In this document: piece after piece, positions 1-6,621 of the stretch
Numbering within the stretch: position 1 is the stretch's first letter
How the letters are laid out: the number at the start of each line of letters is the position of its first letter
NCBI GenBank assembly: GCA_900549645.1
Contig: URPD01000055.1
Location: 1 to 12,057, forward strand
Length of the DNA: 12,057 nt
Reading direction: 5' to 3'
Source: an uncultured Eubacteriales bacterium
GTDB lineage: Bacteria; Bacillota; Clostridia; Oscillospirales; Oscillospiraceae
The notes under the pieces: generated by a model
The model's input: the letters and a program-made list of their open reading frames with translations, nothing else
Databases searched by the model: none
What the model was told of the DNA's origin: nothing
Program-made: the position numbers and the translations under genes

Positions 1-10
1 GGCCTGCGTA

Positions 11-79
11 TTGTCTTCTTTTTTTCACCTGTTGCACTTCAGATTATAATCTGTCGCCTCCTTTTACACAAGGGAGCCA
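11..79 (-). repeat. Dispersed repeat family C, copy 1 (inverted relative to the copy at the window end)
   Basis: Read on the minus strand, this stretch matches 11989-12057 almost base for base. Both copies carry the perfect 14-base palindrome CAGATTATAATCTG (here 40-53) next to a CTCCCTT/AAGGGAG-type hairpin (here about 55-78, with imperfect arms). Both end in the same T/A-rich tail (TTGTCTTC here). A shortened relative lies at 8104-8130. It has no coding potential and looks like a small dispersed non-coding element of the REP or MITE kind. The family name is mine. Confidence 0.8.
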
Positions 80-167
80 AGAAAGCACGCACCCCAACCA
101 CCCCGTAAGGTGCGCCCCATGTGCCCCCTGTCCCGTCCCGCTCTTCTCAACTACGCAATTCACGGTA

Positions 168-196
168 TTGATTATTCCCGCGAGATGCGGTATAAT
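168..196 (+). promoter_or_regulatory. Sigma-A promoter of the BMP lipoprotein gene
   Basis: A -35 box TTGATT (168-173) is followed by a 17-base spacer and a perfect -10 box TATAAT (191-196). Transcription would start near 203, leaving an untranslated leader of about 66 bases before the ATG at 269. The leader is too short for most known riboswitches. This is the only good promoter seen upstream of the importer operon. Confidence 0.75.
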
Positions 197-208
197 ATTG
201 ATGACAGT

Positions 209-230
209 CCGGAATGATACAGCATTTCGG
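209..230 (+). promoter_or_regulatory. Small hairpin in the 5' leader of the BMP gene
   Basis: CCGGAATG (209-216) can pair with CATTTCGG (223-230) across a six-base loop, giving 8 pairs with one G-U. It begins about six bases after the predicted transcription start and lies well clear of the ribosome site at 255-261. A hairpin at the 5' end could stabilise the messenger, but no known riboswitch or protein-binding element is recognised. Confidence 0.3.
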
Positions 231-268
231 CGAAAAACGATTAAAAACTATGTGAAAGAGGTAACGAA

Positions 269-1273
269 ATGAAGAAAATTATAGCCCTTCTGCTCGCGCT
301 CGTCATGGTGCTCGCGCTGTGCGCCTGCGGCAACTCCGGCAGCGCCTCCGGCGATAAGACCGTCGTCGGCCTCGTCGTGGCCGGCGCGTTCGGCGACCGT
401 TCATTCTACGACTCCTCCAAGGAGGGCGTGGACAAGCTCGCAAGCGAGTTCAGCAATGTCGAGGTCAAGACCATCGAGTGCAACAACGAGAACCATGACG
501 CCCAGATGCGCAACGCCGCCGATGTCTCCAATATCGTCGTGTGCGTCGGCTGGGAGTTCTACAACATTGAGACCATCGCGCCCGAATACCCGAACGTCCA
601 CTGGATCTGGATCGACAACGCGACCTCCGCGCCCGTCGAGAACGTCCTGAACATCACCTACGCCCAGAACGAGGGCTCCTTCCTCGCGGGCTACATCGCG
701 GCCGCAATGTCTGACAGCGGCGTCGTCGGCGCGGTCGGCGGCGAGGACTCCGACACCATCAACGACTTCATCGTCGGCTACAAGCAGGGCGCTGAGTATT
801 ACGCGACTGAGAAGGGCGGCAGCGTCAAGGTCGAGACCAACTACTCCAACGACTATGACGACCCCGCAAAGGGCAAGGAGTGCGCCAAGGCTCTGCATGA
901 TCTCGGCGCGGACGTCATCTTCCAGATAGCCTCCAAGGCCGGCGACGGCGTGTTCGAGGCGGCGCAGGAGGGCGGCTTCTATGCCATCGGCGTTGACTCC
1001 GACCAGAAGTACATCGCGGACGATGTCATCATCTGCTCCATGAAGAAGGAAGTCGGCACCTCCATCTATGAGGCCATCAAGGCGTACCTCAACGGAGACA
1101 CCTCCCTGTGGGGCACCACTTGGATTGCCGACATGTCCAACGGCTACGTCAGCATCGGCTACGGCGAGGACAGCTCCACCCAGCAGGTTCCCGACGAAGT
1201 GAAGGCCGAGGTCGAGGCTCTGGCGGCGAAGATCGTCTCCGGTGAGATCAAGGTCGACACCACAAGAGGATAA
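269..1273 (+). CDS. BMP/PnrA-family substrate-binding lipoprotein of an ABC importer (nucleoside-like ligand)
   Basis: This is the extracellular binding protein of the importer encoded downstream. It captures the ligand outside the cell and hands it to the two permeases. Seen: 334 residues, a lipoprotein signal peptide with lipobox LCAC and Cys20 as the lipidated residue, then a type I periplasmic-binding fold of the BMP family. Family-like segments are FGDRSFYDS (41-49), SFLAGYIAAA (137-146), GGEDSDTINDFIVGYKQG (157-174) and DVIFQIASKAGDGVFEAA (215-232), followed by GVDSDQ (241-246). Known: BMP proteins such as PnrA and Bacillus NupN bind purine nucleosides. The exact ligand here is inference, and other small molecules are possible. 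The start is supported by AAAGAGG at 255-261, seven bases upstream. It is the first gene of the locus, has its own promoter, and is separated from the ATPase gene by a hairpin, which fits the excess of binding protein that such systems need. Confidence 0.9.
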   Translation: MKKIIALLLALVMVLALCACGNSGSASGDKTVVGLVVAGAFGDRSFYDSSKEGVDKLASEFSNVEVKTIECNNENHDAQMRNAADVSNIVVCVGWEFYNIETIAPEYPNVHWIWIDNATSAPVENVLNITYAQNEGSFLAGYIAAAMSDSGVVGAVGGEDSDTINDFIVGYKQGAEYYATEKGGSVKVETNYSNDYDDPAKGKECAKALHDLGADVIFQIASKAGDGVFEAAQEGGFYAIGVDSDQKYIADDVIICSMKKEVGTSIYEAIKAYLNGDTSLWGTTWIADMSNGYVSIGYGEDSSTQQVPDEVKAEVEALAAKIVSGEIKVDTTRG

Positions 1274-1288
1274 TATTGTATAAAAGGT

Positions 1289-1318
1289 AAAATGGCGTGG
1301 CAACAGCCACGCCATTTT
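1289..1318. terminator. Perfect 13-bp hairpin after the BMP gene (terminator, probably partial)
   Basis: AAAATGGCGTGGC (1289-1301) pairs perfectly with 1306-1318 across the loop AACA. The stem runs from an A-tract into a T-tract, so it could end transcription from either side. The T-tract is only four bases. Because the ATPase and permease genes downstream lack an obvious promoter, partial read-through is a reasonable inference. Confidence 0.75.
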
Positions 1319-1331
1319 CAGACCCCCACCG

Positions 1332-1419
1332 GGCGGAGCGGCGCACCCAACGCACCAGTCCAAAACCTTTGCCGCCGTTGCACTACCCTAAAAGGGGCGC
1401 CGCTCCGCGGCAAAGACCG
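1332..1419 (-). repeat. Family B repeat, rearranged copy including an inverted unit
   Basis: The stretch 1386-1419, read on the minus strand, gives CTTTGCCGCGGAGCGGCGCC followed by CCTTTTAGGG. These are the head and middle of the family B units at 11671-11742 and 11869-11938. A second head-like fragment (CTTTGCCGC, 1367-1375) faces it, so 1367-1375 and 1407-1415 form a perfect 9-bp inverted repeat. A third fragment, GGCGGAGCGGCGCACC, starts at 1332. The arrangement looks like partial copies that have inserted or recombined into one another. Confidence 0.65.
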
Positions 1420-1466
1420 AAACGCCACGTTGATTCAAAAATGTTGGTGCGCCCCCAGACGCCCCC

Positions 1467-1491
1467 GTAGGGGACGGCCGCTGTGCCGTCC
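1467..1491 (+). repeat. Family A hairpin repeat, copy 1
   Basis: This 25-base unit begins GTAGGGGACGGCC and ends GCCGTCC. Its arms GGACGGC (1472-1478) and GCCGTCC (1485-1491) form a 7-bp stem with loop CGCTGT. Near-identical units lie at 5263-5288 and 11795-11821, all in the same orientation and all between genes. Variable bases fall mostly in the loop, which suggests that the folded form or its ends are what is conserved. Confidence 0.75.
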
Positions 1492-1591
1492 AGCACACCC
1501 CGCCATGCACCGGCGTAAAAATCGACGTATTCCCCAAACGTCCCATTTATACCCAAGCCCCATCCCAAAACGCTCCTGAGAGGAGATACAT

Positions 1592-3127
1592 ATGTCAGAA
1601 ACGGTTGTAAAATTTGAGCACGTCTCGATGGAATTCCCCGGCGTGCTCGCAAACGACGACGTGTCGCTTGAAATAAAAAAGGGCGAGGTGTTCGCGCTCG
1701 TCGGCGAAAACGGCGCGGGCAAATCCACGCTTATGAACATCCTCTACGGCATCAACACGCCCACCAACGGCGAGGTCTACGTCAAAGGCCAGCGCATCGA
1801 GCACTTCAGCCCGAAGGCGGCCATCGAGCGCGGCGTCGGCATGGTGCACCAGCACTTCATGCTCGTCCCGTCGTTCACCGTCGCGCAGAACATCGTCCTC
1901 AGCCGCGAGCCGCGCAGGCTCGGCGTGTTCTTCGACAACGCCAAGGCCGAACGCGAAACGCGCGGCCTTGTGGAGGAATACGGCCTTGAGGTCGACCCCG
2001 CCGCCACCGTGCGGGATATCAGCGTCGGGCTTCAGCAGCGCGTCGAGATACTGAAAACGCTCTACCGCGGCGCGGACATCCTCATCCTCGACGAGCCGAC
2101 CGCCGTCCTCACCCCGCAGGAGACGGACGAGCTGTTCGACGTCATCCGCCGCATCGTCCGCGAAAAGCAGATGACCGTCATCATCATCACCCACAAGCTC
2201 TATGAGGTCATGGCCATCTCCGACCGCGTCGGCGTGATGCGTCAGGGGCGTCTGGCCGGGCTTGAAAATACCCGCGACGTCAACGAAAAGATCCTCGCCT
2301 CCATGATGGTCGGCCGCCCGGTGCTGTTCGACCACCTTGAGAAGACCGGCGAGCCGGGCGAGGTCGTCATCGGCGTGGAGGAGCTCCGCGTCGGCGATAA
2401 CCGCGGGCTGGAGGCGGTGTGCGGCGTGTCACTGTCGGTGCGCGCGGGCGAGGTGCTGGGCATCGCCGCCATCGAGGGCAACGGCCAGAGCGAGCTGCTG
2501 GAGGCGATATGCGGCCTGCGCCGCGCCGAGAGCGGCCATGTCCGCATCGGCGGCGAGGACGTCACCAACCGCAGCCCCGGCGAGATACGTGCCCGCGGAC
2601 TTGCGAACATCCCGGAAGACCGCCTCGCAACCGGCGTCGATAAATACGCCAGCGTCACCGATAACCTCCTCGTCGGGCGGCAGCGCGACAAGGAGTTCAA
2701 CGCCATCGGCTTCCACCAGAAGCGCTCGTCGATAGAGCGCTATGCGTCGGAACTGTACGAGCGCTTCGACATCCGCGGCGCGGGCGTCGACACCGAGGTC
2801 GGCTCGATGTCCGGCGGCAACATGCAGAAGGTCGTCGTCGCGCGCGAGTTCTCGTACGACACCCCCGCGCTCGTGATATCCCAGCCGACCCGCGGCGTGG
2901 ACATCGGCGCGATGGAGTTTATCCACACGCGCATTATCGAAAAACGCAATTCCGGCTGTGCGGTGCTGCTCTCGTCGGCGGACCTCGACGAGGTGTTCCG
3001 CCTGAGCGACAGAATCATCACGCTCTACGAGGGGCGCGTGACCGGCGAGTTCCGCGCCGATTCGATAACGAAAGAAGAGATTGGCTACTACATGACCGGC
3101 CATCGCAGAGAGGAGACGGCGGAATGA
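1592..3127 (+). CDS. ABC importer ATPase with two fused nucleotide-binding domains (BMP/nucleoside and RbsA type)
   Basis: This cytoplasmic ATPase powers the importer. Seen: 511 residues with two ABC domains in tandem. Domain 1 has an intact Walker A (GENGAGKST, 38-46), a Q-loop (about 85-87), a signature variant SVGLQQ (144-149), Walker B ILILDEPTA (about 163-171) and a switch His at about 201. Domain 2 has a degenerate Walker A lacking the usual Lys (EGNGQSE, about 295-301), a signature MSGGNMQK (about 406-413) and a changed Walker B region (ISQPTRGVD). Known: this asymmetry, with one site altered, is usual for ribose- and nucleoside-type importers (RbsA, NupO/YufO). The ribosome site AGGAG at 1581-1585 supports the start. 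The stop overlaps the next start (ATGA), so translation is probably coupled to the first permease. Confidence 0.92.
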   Translation: MSETVVKFEHVSMEFPGVLANDDVSLEIKKGEVFALVGENGAGKSTLMNILYGINTPTNGEVYVKGQRIEHFSPKAAIERGVGMVHQHFMLVPSFTVAQNIVLSREPRRLGVFFDNAKAERETRGLVEEYGLEVDPAATVRDISVGLQQRVEILKTLYRGADILILDEPTAVLTPQETDELFDVIRRIVREKQMTVIIITHKLYEVMAISDRVGVMRQGRLAGLENTRDVNEKILASMMVGRPVLFDHLEKTGEPGEVVIGVEELRVGDNRGLEAVCGVSLSVRAGEVLGIAAIEGNGQSELLEAICGLRRAESGHVRIGGEDVTNRSPGEIRARGLANIPEDRLATGVDKYASVTDNLLVGRQRDKEFNAIGFHQKRSSIERYASELYERFDIRGAGVDTEVGSMSGGNMQKVVVAREFSYDTPALVISQPTRGVDIGAMEFIHTRIIEKRNSGCAVLLSSADLDEVFRLSDRIITLYEGRVTGEFRADSITKEEIGYYMTGHRREETAE

Positions 3128-4218
3128 AAAAGCGCGTGAATTTCAGCTACCTCGCGGCGCTGCTGATAAGCCTTGCCGCCGCGCTCATCATCGGCGCGCT
3201 GATCCTGCTGCTGTCGGGCTATGACCCGCTGAAGGCCTACGCCGCCATGCTGTCCGGCGCGTTCTCGAACGGGCGGCACATCGGCGACACCTTGGAGTAC
3301 GCGATGGTGCTGTGCCTCTGCGGCCTCGCCTGCGATATCGGCTCCCGCGTCGGCATCTTCAACGTCGGCGGCGAGGGGCAGCTGCTGTTCGGCGCGATAT
3401 TCTCCGCGCAGATCGGCGTGTGGATGACCGGGCTTCCGCCCGTCGTCGTCATCCCCGTGGCCGCGCTCGGCGCGGCGCTCGTCGGCGGCTTCTACGCGTG
3501 GATACCGGGCGTGCTGAAGGTGAAGCTCAAGGTCAACGAGGTCATCACCACCATCATGCTCAATACCATCGCCGCTTCGATATGCCAGTTTCTGGCGAAG
3601 GGGCCGTGGAAGAACCCGAACAACAACATCGTCGCCGGTACCGCGAACCTGCCGAACCAGTTCTGGCTCGGCAAGCTGGTGCAGGGCTCGAACCTGTCGA
3701 CGGCGATTTTCGCCGCCGTTATAATGACGGTGCTTACGTGGTACGTCATGCAGAAGACCTCGGTCGGCTACGAGATGAAGCTGACCGGGCACAATCCGCG
3801 CTTCGCGCTGTTTGCGGGGCTGAAAACGGATAAGATAGTCATCGTCACCATGGTCGTCTCCGGCATGATGTGCGGCCTTGTCGGCATGTTCCGCGTCTAC
3901 GGCGCGACGCATATCTACACCGCCAGCATCAGCAACGACTATTATTTCGAGGGGCTGATGGTGGCCATGATCGCGCAGTATCAGGCGCTGCCGACGGTCG
4001 TCATAAGCTTCCTGTTCGCAGTGCTGAAGATCGGCGCGCAGGGCATGGAGACCGCCGCCGGGGTGCCGAACCAGATATATTTGATAATCCAGACCGTCGT
4101 CATCTTCTGCATGGCGGCGGAGAAGGGGATACGGGCGTCCCTCGCCGCGCGCGGGGAGCGCCGCCGTGCCAGAGCCGCCGCGAAGGAGAGACTGAAGGAG
4201 GCGAACGAGGATGAATGA
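3124..4218 (+). CDS. ABC importer inner-membrane permease 1 (BMP/nucleoside type, NupP-like)
   Basis: This is one of the two membrane channel subunits of the BMP-type importer, from the branched-chain/ribose permease superfamily (BPD_transp_2). Seen: 364 residues, many hydrophobic spans beginning at about residue 9, and a charged, Arg- and Glu-rich cytoplasmic tail (about 335-364). Segments typical of this subunit are YDPLKAYAAMLSGAF (33-47), GIFNVGGEGQLLFGA (77-91) and NEVITTIMLN (138-147). It starts inside the stop of the ATPase gene, with AGGAG at 3111-3115, and overlaps the next permease gene by eight bases. This packing implies equal production of the two permeases as a heterodimer. Substrate identity cannot be read from the sequence. 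Guanosine or another purine nucleoside is the best guess from family knowledge. Confidence 0.9.
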   Translation: MKKRVNFSYLAALLISLAAALIIGALILLLSGYDPLKAYAAMLSGAFSNGRHIGDTLEYAMVLCLCGLACDIGSRVGIFNVGGEGQLLFGAIFSAQIGVWMTGLPPVVVIPVAALGAALVGGFYAWIPGVLKVKLKVNEVITTIMLNTIAASICQFLAKGPWKNPNNNIVAGTANLPNQFWLGKLVQGSNLSTAIFAAVIMTVLTWYVMQKTSVGYEMKLTGHNPRFALFAGLKTDKIVIVTMVVSGMMCGLVGMFRVYGATHIYTASISNDYYFEGLMVAMIAQYQALPTVVISFLFAVLKIGAQGMETAAGVPNQIYLIIQTVVIFCMAAEKGIRASLAARGERRRARAAAKERLKEANEDE

Positions 4219-5155
4219 GAACATATGGGCGAGCATTTTCTCCGCCGGAACCTTCAATCAGATGCTCCGCAGCGCCACGCCCGTCGCGCTCGCCGCGATG
4301 GGCGGATTGATGACCGAGCACGCCGGAATAATGAACATCGGCATGGACGGCATGATCCTGATGGGCGCGTTCGTCGGTGCGGTCGGCAGCTATTTTCTGG
4401 CCTCCGCCGCGATGGGCGTGCTGTGCGCGATCGTCTTCGGCGTCGTGATCGGGCTGTTCTTCGCGCTGTTCGTCGTGAAGCTCAGGAGCGACGAGTTCAT
4501 AATCGGCTGTGCGCTCAATACCTTTGCCGCGGGCGCGACGGCGTACCTCTCGCGTGCGATATTCGGCCTGTCCGGCACGTCGGGCTATACCGTGCCGCAC
4601 CTGCCGACCGTGCGCATCCCGCTTATCGAGGACGTCCCGTTTCTCGGCGAGATACTCAGCGGCAACTCGGTGTTTATTTATATCACGTGGCTGCTGGTCA
4701 TTGTGATGTGGCTGTTTATTTATAAGACGCCGTACGGCTTCTGGATACGCGCCGCGGGCGAGCAGCCGGAGACACTGCGCACCGCGGGCATCAGCCCGGA
4801 GCGGATGAAGTGGATAGCGAGCATATTGTGCGGCGTGTTCTGCGGCATGGCGGGCGCGCATCTGTCGCTGGGCTACCTCAACGGCAGCTTCGTCGAGGGC
4901 ATGTCCGCCTCGCGCGGGTATATCGCCTTTGCCTGCGTCATCTTCGCCGCCGCGAATCCGAGCAAGGCGTACCTTGCGGCGCTGATGTTCGGCTTCTTCG
5001 ACGCGCTGGGTCTGCGCTTGCAGAATTATATCAGCTCCGATCTGACCGCGACTATCCCGTATATCATCACCGTCGTGATGATGGTCTACGTCGTCGTCCG
5101 CGGACAGAAGCGCCATGCCCGCCCTCAGCGCCTGAAGCAGGAATCCGCAGGGTGA
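4211..5155 (+). CDS. ABC importer inner-membrane permease 2 (BMP/nucleoside type, NupQ-like)
   Basis: This is the second channel subunit, paired with the permease encoded just upstream. Seen: 314 residues, mostly hydrophobic, with the segment HAGIMNIGMDGMILMGAF (37-54), which is strongly conserved in the shorter permease of BMP importers, and a cytoplasmic loop RAAGEQPETLRTAGI (180-194). The C-terminus is a short basic tail. AAGGAGG at 4195-4201 sits about nine bases before the ATG, and the gene overlaps its neighbour by eight bases. It is the last gene of this transport operon. A strong terminator lies 31 bases after the stop. No nucleosidase or phosphorylase follows, unlike in some related loci. 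Confidence 0.9.
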   Translation: MNENIWASIFSAGTFNQMLRSATPVALAAMGGLMTEHAGIMNIGMDGMILMGAFVGAVGSYFLASAAMGVLCAIVFGVVIGLFFALFVVKLRSDEFIIGCALNTFAAGATAYLSRAIFGLSGTSGYTVPHLPTVRIPLIEDVPFLGEILSGNSVFIYITWLLVIVMWLFIYKTPYGFWIRAAGEQPETLRTAGISPERMKWIASILCGVFCGMAGAHLSLGYLNGSFVEGMSASRGYIAFACVIFAAANPSKAYLAALMFGFFDALGLRLQNYISSDLTATIPYIITVVMMVYVVVRGQKRHARPQRLKQESAG

Positions 5156-5186
5156 GGGTTGGTTAATAAGAATGTAAATGATAATG

Positions 5187-5222
5187 AAAACAGCGTCGGC
5201 ACAAAGTGCCGACGCTGTTTTT
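5187..5222. terminator. Bidirectional intrinsic terminator after the BMP importer operon
   Basis: CAGCGTCGGCAC (5191-5202) pairs perfectly with GTGCCGACGCTG (5206-5217) around the loop AAA. AAAA precedes the stem and TTTTT follows it. The long GC-rich stem and U-run mark a firm end of the first operon and separate it from the LacI locus. Confidence 0.88.
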
Positions 5223-5262
5223 GTTGGGGAGGGAGAATCGGCGTATGATTTAAAATTCTCTC

Positions 5263-5288
5263 GTAGGGGACGGCCGCTGTACCGTCCC
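5263..5288 (+). repeat. Family A hairpin repeat, copy 2
   Basis: It matches 1467-1491 at all but one of the 25 aligned positions; the change is G to A at 5281. The stem here is GGGACGG (5267-5273) with CCGTCCC (5282-5288). It lies between the operon terminator and the LacI promoter. The rest of this 380-base gap, from 5289 to 5417, holds nothing that I can identify. Confidence 0.75.
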
Positions 5289-5417
5289 GCAAATCCTCCC
5301 GCGCGTTTTCCACGACTTTATGGGCAAGATAATCCCGCCGATGTTGTGATTATAGTCAAAAACGGTTTGCCCAATTTGGCTAATTCTCCGAACTTTTTCC
5401 CCAGTGCCCTGCACCTG

Positions 5418-5446
5418 TTGACATTCAGATTCCGAATTGTTATATT
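5418..5446 (+). promoter_or_regulatory. Strong sigma-A promoter of the LacI-regulated carbohydrate operon
   Basis: A perfect -35 box TTGACA (5418-5423), an exact 17-base spacer and a -10 box TATATT (5441-5446) are present, with an extended -10 TG at 5438-5439. Transcription should begin near 5453, ten bases before a perfect operator-like palindrome. The strength of the promoter fits a gene set held off by a repressor until sugar is present. Confidence 0.85.
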
Positions 5447-5462
5447 TATATGCAGAGGAACT

Positions 5463-5474
5463 GGAAACGTTTCC
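5463..5474. promoter_or_regulatory. Probable LacI-family operator
   Basis: GGAAACGTTTCC is a perfect 12-base palindrome with the central CpG that LacI-family repressors favour. It lies at about +10 to +21 from the predicted transcription start and 61 bases before the repressor start codon, the right place to block transcription or promoter escape. The encoded repressor has the hinge pattern ARDL (50-53), whose Leu is known in this family to insert at the central CpG. It also resembles the CcpA cre consensus, so catabolite control is an alternative or additional reading. A shorter palindrome, CCGAA-T-TTCGG at 5501-5511, may be a second weak site. Confidence 0.7.
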
Positions 5475-5535
5475 GGTAACGATTCCGAGAACGCTTTACG
5501 CCGAATTTCGGTATGTTTAGGAGAACTGTGGCGAA

Positions 5536-6549
5536 GTGACGATAAAGGATATTGCGAAGGCCTGCGGCGTGAGCGTAAGCACCGTGTCGCGCGTCCTCAA
5601 TAACCGCCCCGACGTGAGCGACGCCGTGCGCTGCACCGTGCTGGCCGCGGTCGAGGACATGGGCTATATACCGAACAACAGCGCGCGCGATCTTGTGCGC
5701 AGCCAGTCGGACAATATCGGCGTCGTCGTCCGCGGCACGGGGAACCTCTTCTTCTCCGAAATGCTCAAGACGGTGTCCCACGAGATCGAGCACAACGGCT
5801 ACTCCATGGTCCTGCACCAGATAAATTCCGATGCGGACGAGGTCAAGGCCGGGGCGATACTTGAGCGCGAGAAGAAGCTCAAGGGACTGATCTTCCTCGG
5901 CGGCCGCTTCGATTACACCCCGGCGGAGCTGGCGCCCATCGGCGTACCCTACGTCTGTTGCTCGTACACCAATTGCTTCGGCTCCCTGCGCGAGCGGGAC
6001 TATTCCTCCGTTTCCATCGACGACCACCAGACGGCCTACCGCGCGGTCGAGCGGCTGATAAGCCTCGGCCACCGGCGCATCGCCGCCTTAGTTCCCAGCT
6101 GCAGCGACCGCTCGATAAGCGAGCTTCGCTATAACGGCTACCGTGCCGCGCTCCGCGACCACGGCATTGAGTTCGACCCGATGCTGCTGATGGAGACGGG
6201 CGGCTGCTTCGAGATGCCGGAGACCTATGAGGGCATGTGCCGCCTGATAGACCGCGGCGTCAACTTCACCGCCGTGTTCACCCTGTCGGACACCACGGGC
6301 ATCGCCGCGATGAAGGCGCTTCAGGACAGGGGACGGCGCGTTCCGGAGGACGTGTCGGTCATCGCAATCGACGGCCTGCGCGTCTCGGAGTACATCGCGC
6401 CGACGCTGACCACCATGGTGCAGCCGGGCGAGGAGATGGGGCGCGAGAGCGTGCGCATCCTGCTGTCGATCCTTGAGGACGGCGCGGCGGCGCGGCATGT
6501 GCGGCTTGAGGCCACACTGCGCGAGGGCGCGTCCGCGAGACAAATCTGA
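5536..6549 (+). CDS. LacI-family transcriptional repressor of the adjacent sugar uptake genes
   Basis: This DNA-binding regulator probably represses its own promoter and the downstream uptake genes until a sugar binds. Seen: 337 residues. The N-terminal helix-turn-helix TIKDIAKACGVSVSTVSRVL (2-21) is followed by a hinge helix (about 46-56, with ARDL at 50-53) and a periplasmic-binding-like sensor domain from about residue 60 to the end. The sensor includes IGVVVRG (61-67), GLIFLGGRFD (117-126), SLGHRRIAAL (176-185) and DVSVIAIDG (272-280). Only one start is possible in this frame, the GTG at 5536, because TAG at 5518-5520 closes the frame upstream. AGGAGA at 5519-5524 gives a long spacing of about 11 bases. 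GTG plus wide spacing suggests modest translation, normal for a repressor. The inducer is inferred to be a malto-oligosaccharide, from the neighbouring malQ only. Confidence 0.92.
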   Translation: MTIKDIAKACGVSVSTVSRVLNNRPDVSDAVRCTVLAAVEDMGYIPNNSARDLVRSQSDNIGVVVRGTGNLFFSEMLKTVSHEIEHNGYSMVLHQINSDADEVKAGAILEREKKLKGLIFLGGRFDYTPAELAPIGVPYVCCSYTNCFGSLRERDYSSVSIDDHQTAYRAVERLISLGHRRIAALVPSCSDRSISELRYNGYRAALRDHGIEFDPMLLMETGGCFEMPETYEGMCRLIDRGVNFTAVFTLSDTTGIAAMKALQDRGRRVPEDVSVIAIDGLRVSEYIAPTLTTMVQPGEEMGRESVRILLSILEDGAAARHVRLEATLREGASARQI

Positions 6550-6621
6550 TTTTCCTGCCGCAAGGCATGAAGATACCACCCCCGATATGAGGGAATATTA
6601 ATGTAAGGAGATTGCTAACAA

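Larger units (their letters stand above)
1319..1591. other. Gene-free gap between the binding-protein and ATPase genes, largely repeats
   Basis: No credible gene is seen on either strand. The gap holds family B fragments (1332-1419), a family A hairpin (1467-1491), and the ribosome site of the ATPase gene (AGGAG, 1581-1585). I found no convincing promoter pair. A weak T/A-rich patch near 1556-1561 has no -35 partner. Confidence 0.6.

Noticed and set aside
1292..1579. Possible small protein (95 codons) in the gap after the BMP gene
   Set aside because: Its start lies inside the terminator stem, it has no ribosome site, and its body is made of family A and B repeat sequence.
3088..5116. Long minus-strand open frames opposite the two BMP-type permeases
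   Set aside because: Their translations are rich in Arg, His, Asp and Ala with no family pattern, as expected for the reverse complement of membrane-protein codons. The + strand genes have ribosome sites, overlaps and clear motifs.
5178..5603. Possible protein in the gap before the LacI gene
   Set aside because: It would run through the operon terminator, a repeat, the promoter and the operator, and then overlap the repressor gene in another frame. No protein family is evident.
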